Shown: positions 1 to 23,662, counted from the stretch's first letter. The stretch: 64,000 nt of DNA from Cinclus cinclus (GCF_963662255.1 NC_085067.1:4244428-4308427); one strand, 5' to 3'. The notes: a model not told the origin generated them from the sequence alone. Numbers and translations are program-made.

Positions 1-1031
1 GAGCGGTGTGTGCCGTGCAGCATGAACCTCCCCGTGTGCCACTAACCGCTCACCCTAACCCTCTCCTGACTCTGGAGTTCTCCTCCGCCGGCATGGGGCA
101 CCCCGGCATGGGGCAGCCCTCTGTGCCTGCAGCAGCCCTGCTTTGGGGTGCTGCGGGGCATCCACAGCTCATCTCCATCTGTGGGGGGATCCCGGCATGG
201 CCGCAGCGGGACCGGCAGCTGCCCGTGCTTCCAGGACGCAGCGTGTTCAGGATTAGCAGCTGCGGGATGCCAGGAAGTGCTAATCCCTTCCTGGCTCCCC
301 AGCCGTCGGCCAGGACACATCTGGATTTATTCCTTCAGGAAATTGCTAAGGGTTTGATGGGCAGTACAGCCCCAGGAGCAGAGGGGAGTGGGATGGGTAC
401 TAACACTGCAGTGTGTGAGCATGGGGGGAGGCAGCACCCATGGAGGGGAACCAGGTTGGGCTGCTGGAGCTCAGAGTTGCCCTGTGTGAATGGTGTCAAC
501 CTGCAGGATTCTGGAGCTCTGCACGCTCCAGATACAGAGCGGGTGTGTTTGGGCTCCCTGTCAGCAATTTCAGAGCAGGCTTCATCCTTTCTGATGGCTT
601 GAATAGGAGAATGGCTGAAGGAAGGGAGAGAAGCCTTTTGGAAATGTGGTCACCTTGGGCTGCCTGTCCCAGAAGAAGGGAAGGCATCTTGGGGTACCGG
701 GGAGCAACACCTCCAGCACCCAGCCCTGGGCTCGGGTACAACCGGGACCCTCAGTCAGGGTTGTGAGCTCTGGTGTTGGCACCCAGGGCCACGAGCCTTT
801 TCCTGGGCAGGCTCAGCTCAACACAGCAAGGAGTCTTTTGCAGTGAGGCATGTCCCAGATATCTTGGAAAACATAAAAAAGGAGGCAATCAAGGCTCTAT
901 CCAGCTGGCTGCCAGCGTGCTGGCTCACCACAGCTCTCTCTGCAGCCGGAGGGTAGTTGTGCTTAGCAGCCAAGCCTTGCTGGGGACGTGGAGCCCCTCA
1001 TCACCCCTCCTAACTCTACTCTCCCCCACAG
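1..1031 (+). other. MYO18A: MYO18A, last intron (partial)
   Basis: This stretch lies upstream of the final MYO18A coding exon and ends in a pyrimidine-rich acceptor (ctcccccacag, AG at 1030-1031). I searched its open frames for the expected upstream MYO18A C-terminal sequence, which is acidic and then Lys/Ser-rich, and found none. I therefore read the whole stretch as intron. The sequence is GC-rich with no recognisable repeat. Confidence 0.6.
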
Positions 1032-1170
1032 TCCCACGAGCTCCCGGCACACCTTCACCTATGACAGATGGGATGATGAGCAGGACGCCGGGGACAGCAC
1101 ACGTCGCTCCTCCCGCAGCTCCCCCAGTGCCAGCGAGGTGGAGAGCCGGGCTGCCGAGACCCCCGCCTAG
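1032..1170 (+). CDS. MYO18A: Unconventional myosin-XVIIIa, last coding exon
   Basis: The exon opens after the AG at 1030-1031, in phase 2, and ends at TAG 1168-1170. Its product begins SPTSSRHTFTYDRWDDEQD and ends SRAAETPA. This lines up with the human MYO18A C-terminus as I remember it: an SPTS start, a DR-DDE-D core and a TETNA end. The tail is short, polar and Ser/Arg-rich. It follows the long coiled coil of this myosin-like protein, which binds actin and membranes (Golgi, GOLPH3) rather than acting as a fast motor. Identification rests on this short match plus synteny: MYO18A is the expected neighbour of PIPOX, tail-to-tail with it. The rest of the gene lies before position 1. Confidence 0.75.
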
Positions 1171-1649
1171 CCCCGACCACCACATCCCACCGCCCCGGGG
1201 AACACTTAGCTCCGGGGGCCTCTCCGGGCAGCCGGTATTTCTTCTGCATGGGGTGGGGGGGACACACGCAGCCGCCCCCCGGCTCCAGCCATGGGAGGAG
1301 CAGCCCGGCCGGCTCGCTGGCTGCACCCCCACCCTCCCACCTCCTGTCTGTCCTTGGCGGCAGAGTCGGCTGCTCTGGCACCCGGGATTTATTCCTCAGT
1401 GCCTGCTGGCTCCTTGTTTTATAACTTAAACTCCCCCCTTCGGCACCCTGCCGTCCTCTTACACCCCTTTTAGTTGAGCCAAAGACGTCTCTCGCTGGCC
1501 GGGCCCTGGGGAGCAGCCGCCCAGCAGCCAGGAAGGGGGACATGGGGAGAGGGTCCCACGTGCCCCCCCAGCTCCCCACCTCTGCCTGGCTGTTTTGCAC
1601 TAGCCCAGCTGTGCATCTTCCCCCCCCCCCCCTTTACTTTCAGTATGAA

Positions 1650-1655
1650 AATAAA
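1650..1655 (+). terminator. MYO18A: Polyadenylation signal of MYO18A
   Basis: AATAAA lies about 480 bases after the MYO18A stop and is followed by a GU-rich stretch (tttctggctggtgatactgg). It closes a 3' UTR of ordinary size. A run of about 13 C lies just upstream (1620-1632). Confidence 0.7.
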
Positions 1656-2651
1656 CGTCATTTCTGGCTGGTGATACTGGCTGCTGCCTGCTCCATGTGC
1701 CTGGGGGATTCCCCTGTTTTGGAGGGGTGTTTGCATGGTGGAAGGGTCTGATGGAATGCATCCAGCCCCAGCAAGGATGCAGGGCTTCATGGAAAGGCCA
1801 AGCCTGGCCTCTTCCCTGAGCCTGCTGCACCCATGGGTGCTGGGGAGGGTGGGGGGGAAAGCCCTTGTGGGTGCCAGTGCTGAATCATTTATCAATCTTC
1901 ATAAATATGCAGATGAGCAGCGGGACAGAGCCTCTGCCTGCTGGTGTTAAATAATTAACGCGGAGGAGATGATGATGTGCATTGCTGGCTGCCTACACTG
2001 CTCAGCCTTGGCCCTGGCTGTGTGCTGTCCCCGTGCCATGCACCTTGCCCCAGGGACACACTGCACCTTGGGGACCCCCCTCACTCCTTGGCAGGTTGTT
2101 TCTCTTTCCCCACCATCTCTTGGAAGCACACAGGCCAAGCTCGGTGCTCGCTGCCATAAAGCCACGCTGCGCTAATGCGCTTTCATTAAGTGGGAGCGAT
2201 CTAATGATAATAAAATGGCACATTTAACATTAAAACATTTAACTTGACTCCTAAGCGAGTGTGTCTCTCCACACTGCTCCAGCTCCATCTTCATGAGGCT
2301 GACAAAGCTTCTTAATTTGTTCCCCAGGAGTGGGTTCTTGGTAGAGATGGCTTGGCACTGCATGGCACTGGGGGTGCTGGGATGCTGGGATGTGGGGAGG
2401 CAGGGTACCAGGATGCAGGGATGTGGGGAAGCAAGGATGCAGAGGTGCTGGGATGGTGGAATATGGGGACATGGGGATGCAGGGTATCTGGGGGTGTGGG
2501 GTTGGAGGAGTGCAGCATGTTGGGAGTCCCTAGGGTGCAGGGAGATGAAGATGCATGGTGATGGAGGTGTACTGGGTGTGAGGACACTGGGATGCAGGGA
2601 TACAGCTGCAGGCCAGTGCAATGCCATGAGGGCATGTCTGGAGCCCCACAC
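1656..2651. other. MYO18A-PIPOX tail-to-tail spacer
   Basis: No coding exon is visible. The spacer holds two AT-rich islands within GC-rich DNA. The first (about 1881-1970) contains ataaatatgcagatgag and taaataattaacg. The second (about 2153-2250) contains cattaag, taatgataataaa and several attaaa/tttaac runs. A degenerate G-rich repeat follows. I see no AATAAA on the minus strand here that would end PIPOX. Confidence 0.5.
2376..2600. repeat. Degenerate GGGATG(C/T)-rich minisatellite
   Basis: Short words such as gggatgctggg, gatgcaggg and gatgtgggg recur irregularly roughly every 10-20 bases. The array lies directly downstream of the PIPOX stop on the minus strand. Its low complexity keeps several reading frames open, including a 159-codon continuation of the PIPOX frame. 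I regard these as artefacts of the repeat. Confidence 0.6.
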
Positions 2652-5092
2652 CTACTGTGCAGACCCAAGCACACCAGAGAAACGAGTGATGGCAAAGTGG
2701 GCCATGTTGTAGGATGGCTCCTCGCCCAGGCTCAGTTCACACAGCAACTTCCCCACCACTGGTGCCATCTTGAACCCATGGCCTGTGGGAAGGAGAGGGA
2801 AGGTGGGGGTACAACCATCCCTGTGACCCTGGGCAGCTCTGGGGTGCTGGGTTGGGGGAGTGGCTGCCCTTGCCTACCTGAGAAGCCGGTGCCAATGACA
2901 ATGTTTCTGAACTTGGGATGCTGGTCCATGATGAAATCTTCATCTGGAGTATTCTGGGGAGCCAGGGTGTGAAGGTGAGGAGATAGGATGGGGTTAACCT
3001 TGGGGTGGGGGAAGGCTCAGGACCCTGGATGCCTGGATGTGTGCCCTGGGGAAGGTCTCACCGTGTAGAGGCAGGTCTCCATCACTGCTGGCTGGATCTC
3101 CAGCCCGGGCAGATAGCTGCTGATGAAGCTGCTTAGGATGGCAATGTCAGGGTGGGGGGTGCTCGAGGGGGCCTGATCCCGCTTCTCTGGTTCAGTGGGG
3201 CTGCCGTGGTGGTGGCACACCTGGAGGACAACTGGTCAGGGTGGGCTGGTTAGGGAATCCCCTGACCTTCAGCTGTGCCCTGCTCACCTTCATCAGACCT
3301 GGGTACTCAATGGAGGGCAGCCCGTAAATGCCGTGGGGGGCTTGGCTCAGCCCCAGGGTCAAGAAGCAGGGACTGACACTGCCCAAGCCAGCACTCCCAG
3401 GTTGTTTCTCCCTCCAGTAGCAGACATTGATGCGCAGGGGCTGGAATCACTGCATTAGCTCTTGCCCTGACAGTGCCAGCCCCACGTGCCACCAACCTTT
3501 ACCTGCAGCGGCAGGCGGAGACCCAGTTGTTCCACAAAGGCACCTGTCCAGGCTCCGGCCGTGATGATGAGCCGGGGGGCTTTGTACACCCCAGCAGTGG
3601 TGGTGACAGTGACCGTGGGCCCAGGTTCAATGCGCAGCACTTTCTCCCCGTCACGCAGGGTGCCCCCATGTCGACGAAAAACCTCCTGGGTGGGAGGGTG
3701 ACAGGAGGCAGCTGCAAGGACTGAGCCAGGGGACCCCCATCCCATCCCATCCCATCCCATCCCATCCCATCCCATCCCGTCCCGTCCCGTCCCGTCCCGT
3801 CCCGTCCCGTCCCTGTGTCATCCCAAAGTATTCCATCCCCGCAGCAGCACCTACCTGCACTGCCCGCAGTGCCCGGTCAGCGAAGAGCACCCCAGCAGTG
3901 CTGTCCAACACTGCCACCTGGCCAGCTTGCAGCTGGAAGCCAGGGAAGCGCTGGGCCAGCGCTGCGGCGTCGAGGACTTCGTCAACACCCAGGCTCCTCC
4001 TGCAGGCCTCCAGCTCCGGCTCTCCCGGCGGCCCCAGCAACACCAGTCCCGTCTGCCTGCATCCCACCAGTCACGCCAGCTCGCCCTCCTCCCCCTCCCT
4101 GCAAGGACCACCCCCCCCCCCCCCCGCTTGCTTTGCCCCTGGGGGAAACTGAGGCACGGTGACACCGGTGGTACTTGGGATGTGCCACACCCTGGTGCTG
4201 GGGCACCGCACAGTGGGATGCGGGTGACAAGGATAGAGTGAGATGCATGGGGAGTGTCCGGACTCTGACATCACACTCTCCCCGCTAAATAAAGCAAGCA
4301 TCATCAGCCCTCACCCCGGCACCCGACGATCATTTAGATGCTCACTTCCTTAATGACATTTCCTCCGTGAACCCCCATATATTACCAGGAACTGGCTGCT
4401 GCCTGCCAAAGAAGCCGCGTTCCATCCAAAGGTCACCGCCCCCAGTCCCGCGGGGGGGGGACAGTGCCCGACGGTGGCTGCGTCCCTGTCCTTATCACCT
4501 GTAAAGAGTGGTGCCGGTCTCGGCTTCCAGCTGCTGCCAGAGGCGGAAGCTCTCGGGCATCATGCACGAGTAGTACTCCTGGGGGTAGGCGCTGCGGATG
4601 ATGCGGCTCTGCCCGTGCGAACTGCCCCGGGAGTGGGGCAGGAGGAACTGAGAGGCAGAGAGGACATGGGGGTGACCACAGACACTGCCACTCTCAACCC
4701 CACCAGCCCCATGTGCACCAGAGCCGTGCGGCAGAGGGCAGAGGACACAGCCTGTCCTGTCAACCACGGCACAGGGAAACAGCAGGAAAAGGAGGTCCTG
4801 GTGCTGGGGACAGGGTGTCCTGGTGCTGGGGACAGGGTGTCCTGGTGCTGGGCACTGCAGTGCCAGCAGAGGCTCTGCTCCGTGCCACAGTGGAAGGCAG
4901 CCAGGTCTGCAGGCACCCGCCCCAGCCTGTTGGGAAAGGGAACATGGCAGAATGGGGTCACCATACCTGCTCCAGCAGCAGAGTGTCCTTGTGGCGCTGG
5001 GCCAGGTGGTAGGCAGTGAAAGAGCCCTGGATGCCAGCCCCAATGACAATGATATCGTAGGTGGACTTCTGGGGCTGTTTTGGGGCAGCCAT
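2652..5092 (-). CDS. PIPOX: Peroxisomal sarcosine oxidase / L-pipecolate oxidase
   Basis: The FAD enzyme oxidises sarcosine, L-pipecolate and L-proline, releasing H2O2, and works in lysine (pipecolate) breakdown in peroxisomes. Eight coding exons join in frame: 4967-5092, 4499-4647, 3855-4056, 3503-3685, 3288-3440, 3062-3220, 2878-2953 and 2652-2782. All have GT-AG sites. The product is 392 aa; human PIPOX is 390. The start MAAPKQPQ leads into the dinucleotide-binding motif VIGAGIQG. Next come [24 protein letters not shown] and, near residue 321, the Cys of ETCLYT, which carries covalent FAD in this family. [17 protein letters not shown] follows. The protein ends GSAQ instead of the PTS1-like AHL of human. 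Exon 1 starts at MAAPK because the upstream frame shows no homology. It is head-to-head with SEZ6, 3.6 kb away. Confidence 0.95.
3736..3810. repeat. Pentanucleotide microsatellite (CCCAT)8(CCCGT)7 in PIPOX intron 3
   Basis: Eight CCCAT units run directly into seven CCCGT units, so the array is compound, with one substitution spread through half of it. It lies in the intron between PIPOX coding exons 3 and 4 and leaves both splice sites intact (acceptor at 3686-3687, donor at 3853-3854). Confidence 0.95.
4796..4852. repeat. 22-bp tandem repeat in PIPOX intron 1
   Basis: tcctggtgctggggacaggg recurs at 4796, 4818 and 4840, so the period is 22 bases and there are about 2.6 copies. It is a small minisatellite within the intron between PIPOX coding exons 1 and 2 and has no visible effect on the gene. 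Confidence 0.85.
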
Positions 5093-5754
5093 GTCTGTCC
5101 TCGTCCCTGCTCCTGTCTCTGTGGCTGCTGGGAGGTGAGCCAAGGGGAGGAACGGGGCAGAGTCCAGCCAAGATGAGAGGGTGGTGGAGCTTTGGCCACC
5201 TTCCAGCTCTGTGGGGACACAGGAGGACACAAGGGCCATGTTCTTCCTACCCCTTGGGGCTGACCAGGCACAAACATCCTCATTCTCCCACCAACACCAG
5301 CACCTGGTACCACCAGGGCAGGCAGCTCTGCTGATCAGAGTGAATGGATGGCATGCATGAAGTGAAGGAAAACTATTTCAAATAAATCCCCCTTTCCACT
5401 GGTCACTCCTGGTTCCAGCTGTGGTGGGACACAGGGCTTCCATTTGTGTACCAATGGGAAATCCCCCCCCCCTTGCTTCCAGGCAAACAGGGTTTTTTTT
5501 TTTTCCCTCCAGCACAATTTATTACAGCCATAAACCATTTTGTTGCCATCTTTTGTTGTCTTTTTTTTTTTTTTTAATGGGAGATAGGGGTGATTTAGGG
5601 CTCACCAGAGCTGCCAGGATGCAGCATGGTGGAGTTTGCAAATCTATAAAATTCTGGGGTATGGCTGGGGTTTGGGGACAATGCCTTGGAGTGAGGGATA
5701 ACACAGGCAAGGGCTGCAAGTTTTGCCCACTGCCTCCACTGCCCTGTGCTGCCT

Positions 5755-5870
5755 GACAGCTAATTAGGGAAATTAATTTACTCTGGCTTCTGCAGTGTAA
5801 AAGGCATTATTTACTGGTTAATTGTCATTATTATGAAATGTTAAATATCGTTATTTATTTTGCCACTTGC
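5755..5870. promoter_or_regulatory. AT-rich island with homeodomain-type cores
   Basis: Within GC-rich flanks this block contains ctaattaggg, gaaattaattta, gttaattgtcattattatg and atcgttatttatt. TAAT/ATTA is the core bound by homeodomain factors. SEZ6 is a brain gene, so a neural enhancer is plausible, but this is inference from base composition and motif density only. Confidence 0.3.
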
Positions 5871-6125
5871 CTCTGGTGATGAATGAAGCTTTGGGGAGCA
5901 CTGGAGGTTCTCACCAGGCCACAGGGACACCCCAACATTGTGCAAAGGTAGAACTGGCAGCTCACAGTAATGGGGAGGTGAAAGGAGGAGGATGGGCAGC
6001 ACGGGCTGAGGCTGGGGTGCCCCCCAGACTCCTCATCCACCCCACTGCTCATGACCACTGCTGCAATGAGTGCATCCCAGTCTCAGCATCACCACAATGC
6101 CCAGGGCTCTACATCACAAAGGGCC

Positions 6126-6340
6126 CCGTTAAATCAGCACATCCTCGCTCGCCTTTGATGTTACAAATAATTCAGCAATTTCCCTGGGTTTCAGCTGACT
6201 TTTTTTGCTTTGAATAGCCCCTCTACTTGCTCTTCCTTTTTTGCTGGAAAGATGAAGAATAATTAATTATCCGTGAAACGTTAAATGGTAAAAATGAACT
6301 CCTCTCCCGTTAGCAGTGTGGTAATAACGTGGATGGAAAA
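6126..6340. promoter_or_regulatory. AT-rich island with palindromic TTAATTAA-type site
   Basis: The block contains gttaaatcagcac, gttacaaataattcagcaattt, gaataattaattatccg and gtggtaataacgtgg within GC-rich DNA. It is a candidate conserved regulatory element by motif content alone. A bird-mammal alignment would decide. Confidence 0.3.
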
Positions 6341-7234
6341 CCTTGCTTGTGAGGTTACAGAGATGGTGAGACCTCTGGTGGGATGCAAATCACCATCCCC
6401 AGGGCTCTGTGGGACCCCTCAGGCCATTGCTTTTGTTCTGCAGGTGACCCCAACCAGGCCTGAACCCAGGCATCAGGGAAGTCTGCACTCCCAAAGCTCA
6501 AAAAGCAGCTGCAGGATCTCAACTTGCCTTAGGGTGAATTTTTGGGGGGTCCCTCAGCCCTGTGCCAAGGTCACCATCATTGCTGCCATGTCCTCTCCAC
6601 CTGGGTTTATACTGACTGGAGGCAATGCTTGTGGCAGCAAGAAATCCATTTCCCTAAGCAGCCGGCGTGGGTCAGGAGAGCTCAGTAAAAATGAAATATC
6701 CCCTGTGTGGGCTGGGTGGATGGATGGGAAAACTCAGGGCTGGCAATGGCATGGGGAGGAGAAAATGGGGTCTTGGGCTGGCACAGGCTGTGGGATTTGC
6801 CCCAGCTCACATCTACGTGGCACTGGGGAAATGGGGAGTGAGGAACTTTGGCCAAAGCTGGGCAAGGATCAGATGCAATTTGATGAGTGCTATACTCTGC
6901 ACCCACTGCACCCTTTTCATCCCCTGTACATTGGGACAGAAATTTCCCAAAATCTCATCATCCATCTGTGCCAAACTCGTTTTTCACCAAGCACAAACCA
7001 ACATTTAAAAAAGAATTAGGGAGCAATGCTGTTCCCCAGAGAGCCAAGGCAAAAACAGCATCCTTCTCTCCCATCCACAATATGTTGGCTCCATGCACAC
7101 TCACCCCCGTTTTCCTCCCCAGTCCTCTCCATTCCCAATTCTTTGATGGCACCTGCAAAGAATTGTTTGTTTTCTGCCAAAAGCAACAGCGGCTGAAGGC
7201 AGGCCCTCATTAGCAGTCCAGGTACGTGCCTGGG

Positions 7235-7365
7235 GAAGCATCAGGCAGATTAAAATTATTTGAATATCATAATATTAGAAACTTCAATTTGGCCTCAAAA
7301 TGCTCATCTTCTGAGCCCTACCAGGGCTTTGCTGCATTAAACATTGATGGTGATACCGATGGATC
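7235..7365. promoter_or_regulatory. AT-rich island about 1.3 kb upstream of SEZ6
   Basis: It contains cagattaaaattatttg, aatatcataatattag and cattaaacattgatgg. A smaller AT patch follows at about 7731-7780 (ggttattaaacaaagag, ttttaatatttttaac). It is a candidate regulatory element by composition only. Confidence 0.25.
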
Positions 7366-8185
7366 AAAGTTTTGGGTTTACAGCTGAAAGTGCTTTGAGG
7401 GAGAGCTGGCAGCACCCTCGGGATGAGAAGGATCCCGGCATCACTCCCAGCCCCACTCCCACCACAGCCGTGGTGGTACAACAGACAGTGCCACGGGGTT
7501 GGTGGCACACAGCCCATGACGTGGGACTGGCTGCCGCTCTGTTCTTGGCTCCCCACGCCAAGCCATGCCATTCTCCATGGCAGGAATGATGCATGTCGGC
7601 AAAGCAGGACCTGGGATTAAAATTAAACCCCCATCGGAGCCGGCTGCGTGGGCTGGGTGTGCTGCGGGGCTGGCCGGGCTGCGGGGGATCCGGCGAGGCG
7701 AAGCCATCTGGGCTTTTGGAAGGATGGGGAGTGGGTTATTAAACAAAGAGGGATTCTTTTAATATTTTTAACACCCGCAAGAGCCGTCCATCAGCCAATA
7801 TGGAGCTTCTCGGTGCCGGTGCCAACACCATCTGCCCACTGCAGGGCTGGCTGCCCTTCAGGACCCCGAGGCAAGGGGCTCGGGAGGGGCTGTTTGGCCC
7901 CCACCACAAAGAATACCGACCCCCCTCTGTGCTGTTCCCGGTCCAGGTGTCTCAGACCGGGGGACGATGAGCCCAGCCCTAATTTGGGTTATTTAGGGAT
8001 GAGGAAGAGGAGATTGGGGGGGGGCTGTGGTGAGAGTTCTGCAGGGTGGGGAGGTAGGATATGGTGATGTGGGCACCGAGCACCTTTCCCAGAGCCCTCG
8101 GAGGCTCCCACCCCGAAGGGTTGCCGGGATTCGGGGCGGAATGGGGGGGGTTAGGCAATCCCCCTCCCGCAATCTCCATCTCCAG

Positions 8186-8600
8186 CTTTAGCGGTCGCCG
8201 CACTCGAAGAGTTACGGCGTGGGGGTGGGGTAGCAGGGAGGAGCCCCCCCTCCCAGCCTGCGGGATTGGAGGGCGCCTCGCTCGGAGACTTACGGCGGGG
8301 GGGGGGGGGGGGGGGGGGGGAGGTGGGGGGAGCCCCCCTCCCCACTCTTTCCTCCCTGGAATTAGCGAGCGCCTCTCTTGGAGCATTACGCCCCCCCCCC
8401 CCCCCCCCCCCCCCCCCGCTCTGTCCCTGGGATTGGCGAGCGCCGAGCTCGAAGCATTACGGGGGGGTGGGGGAGAGGCGGGGAGAGCCCCCCCCCCCCC
8501 CGATCCTTGGATTGGTGTGCGCCGCGTTCGGAGCATTACGGCTCTCCCCCCACCTCTCCTCCGCCGTCCCCGGTATCGGCGGGCGCCGCTCGGGGCGCCG
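8186..8600. repeat. Six-copy tandem array in the SEZ6 promoter
   Basis: Related units recur at 64-96 base spacing. Each starts with ATTGG or a close variant (about 8188, 8265, 8361, 8432, 8511, 8575), followed by a gcg..cgcc..ctcg stretch. In the first five copies gagNattacg then lies about 24 bases after the start, before a poly-G or poly-C run and gagccccc. The long homopolymers are G24 (8297-8320), C27 (8391-8417) and C14 (8488-8501). The unit length varies mostly because these runs differ. ATTGG is an inverted CCAAT box. The last copy, lacking the attacg part, ends within 60 bases of the SEZ6 ATG, so the array overlaps the likely promoter and 5' UTR. A seventh decayed copy may lie near 8129. 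Confidence 0.8.
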
Positions 8601-8654
8601 CCGCCGCCGCCGTGCCCGCAGCGGAGCTGTCCGCGGTGCTGATCGCCGCCGGCC

Positions 8655-21848
<13,194 letters not shown>

Positions 21849-22716
21849 GTGTGGGCAGCGTGGAGCTGGGCGCTGCAGCCACCCCTCCCGGGCCCTCCCG
21901 TGCCCGCTGGCCCCCGGCACGGGCTGGGAACACCTCTCCCAAGGAGACTCAAGCCGAGCACTTGGCAGGACCCACCTGGGCACCGGCCACCCCCCTGCCA
22001 CTCCCAATCCACCCGGACCCCCGTGGGGTCTGCCCGAGCCCCACTGTCACCCAGCCCCCCACGTTGGGCTCCTGAGAGGCTGAGCCAGTGGGGGTCCCTA
22101 GACCCCATCCTGCCCCCCGGCCCCTGAGCCAGCGAGGGTCCTTGGACCCTACCCTGCCATTCGGGCTCCATCCTTCCACCCCAGCCCTCCGCAGGGGGAA
22201 ACAACAGCCCCCACAGTCCCTGCGACCGAGGAGTGACTCAGGCAGGGGGAGCAGCGCTGTGGGAACCCCAGGTAAGGACAGGGCTCCCCGGGGCTGCAGC
22301 GGGGAGGGGACAAAGCCCCGGGGGGTGGGCGAGGGGGCTCGGGTGGCCATGTGGGTGCCCCGCCCTCGCCCCCCACCCAGCACAGGGCTGGTCCCCCCGC
22401 AACCCTGTGTCTCTCCCACCGCCGCCACGCAGGGACGTGTCCCTCCTGTGCCCCCAGCATGTTGCGAGCCCCCCCGGTCCCCGCTTGCTTCGCCCTTCCC
22501 GGGGGGGTCCCTTCCGCCACCAGCGTGTCCCCCCCGCGCGTCCCGGCACCCCAGCGCGGCCAGACCCGGAGTGACGGGGTGGGCAGGGGCACCGGGCATG
22601 GCTGTGACCCCCCGCCCCTACCGCTGCGTCCCGCCCGGGCTGGTGACCCCGGCCCCCGCCGCCCCCTCGATCTGGAGGGGACACCGCCCCTCTCCCCATC
22701 TTTTGGTTGTTTCATT
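21849..22716 (+). other. SEZ6: SEZ6 3' UTR
   Basis: About 870 bases of GC-rich DNA run from the stop to the polyadenylation signal. C-rich runs keep long frames open on both strands. None has homology I recognise. Confidence 0.7.
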
Positions 22717-22722
22717 AATAAA
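22717..22722 (+). terminator. SEZ6: Polyadenylation signal of SEZ6
   Basis: AATAAA lies about 870 bases after the SEZ6 stop, in a short AT-rich patch (ggttgtttcattaataaaaa), and is followed by tggtgttt. The PHF12 start codon lies only about 940 bases further on. Confidence 0.85.
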
Positions 22723-22849
22723 AACTGGTGTTTTAGAAGCCGTGGCGTCTTCCTCAGCGGGGCTGGGCAGCTTGGAATGGGGATACAGCCACACACACCC
22801 CCTCCCCAGCGCGGACTTTGAGCCTACCCCGATAACATCCCGAGTCCAC

Positions 22850-23662
22850 GCCCCCCCCTCCCGTGCTTTCCGGGGGGCGGGTGGATGGGGGCACTGCCGC
22901 TTTAAGAGGCGTGGCCTCCGCCGGGGTGACGTCACAAACAGAAACCGAGCCCCGGCGCGCCGCGCGCCGCGCGCCCCCTGCCGACGCGCGCGTGCCCTCG
23001 CCGCCCCGCCCCATGTCGTTACGTCACTGACGTCCCCACTGCCCCGCCCGCCCGTCCGCTGGAACGTGACGGCCGCCACGCGCCTGCGCGAGAAGAGGGC
23101 GGGGGGAATGGGCGGGGCCTAACGGAGGCGGGGAGGAGCCGCGCGGGGCGGTGCTTTGCGCACGCGCAGTGGCTTCGCGTGCGTCCCGCCGCCCCCCCGC
23201 CGCCGCCGCCGCCGCCGCGCCAGATCCGCGCGCGGGAGGCGGCGCAGGGCGCGCATGCGCGCGAGGCGGGCGGGGCGGGGGCGCGGAGTGCGCGTGCGCG
23301 CGGGGCCCGGAGCGTCGGCGCCGCCTGTGCGCGGGGCGTGCGCGGTGCGTGAGCGGCCGCGGCGGGCGCGGGGCCGCCGCCCCCTCCCTCCCTCACCCAC
23401 CCACCCCCTGCGCGGCAATGGCAGCGGGCGTCGGGCTCCCCGCGGCCGCCCCCGGGCACGGCTGGAGGAGGAGGAGGACGACGACGCGCAAGCCGCAGCG
23501 GCCCGTGGGATAGGCCCCGCCGCCCGCCCGCCCGCCCCCGCCGCGCCGCGCCCCCCCCGCCGCCGCCTCGACGCGGAGCCGCCGCTGAGGGGCCGCCGCA
23601 CGTCCCCGCCTCGCTCCCTCTCGCCGGGGGGGGGCTCTCGGGGCCGCTCCTGGGCTGGATGA
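22850..23662 (+). promoter_or_regulatory. PHF12: PHF12 CpG-island promoter and 5' UTR
   Basis: CpG density is very high from here to about 24300. Three CRE-type sites lie within 110 bases: TGACGTCA at 22927-22934, TTACGTCA at 23019-23026 and TGACGTCC at 23028-23035. A perfect NRF1 palindrome, GCGCATGCGC, lies at 23251-23260, with related gcgcacgcgc and gcgcgtgcgc words nearby. Several GC boxes are present and no TATA box is evident. This is typical of a broadly expressed housekeeping promoter. The start site cannot be fixed from the sequence. Confidence 0.75.

Larger units (their letters stand above)
5093..8185. other. Divergent PIPOX-SEZ6 spacer
   Basis: No coding exon is visible. The spacer holds the PIPOX promoter and 5' UTR, which I cannot place exactly, and the upstream region of SEZ6. 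It is GC-rich with poly-C and poly-T runs (5461-5575). Three AT-rich islands stand out and are listed separately. Confidence 0.5.

Noticed and set aside
2172..2651. A 159-codon in-frame continuation after the PIPOX stop, suggesting readthrough
   Set aside because: It is encoded by the degenerate G-rich repeat, yields His/Pro/Ser-rich sequence and ends without a PTS1 (…KAH). There is no sign of a readthrough motif.
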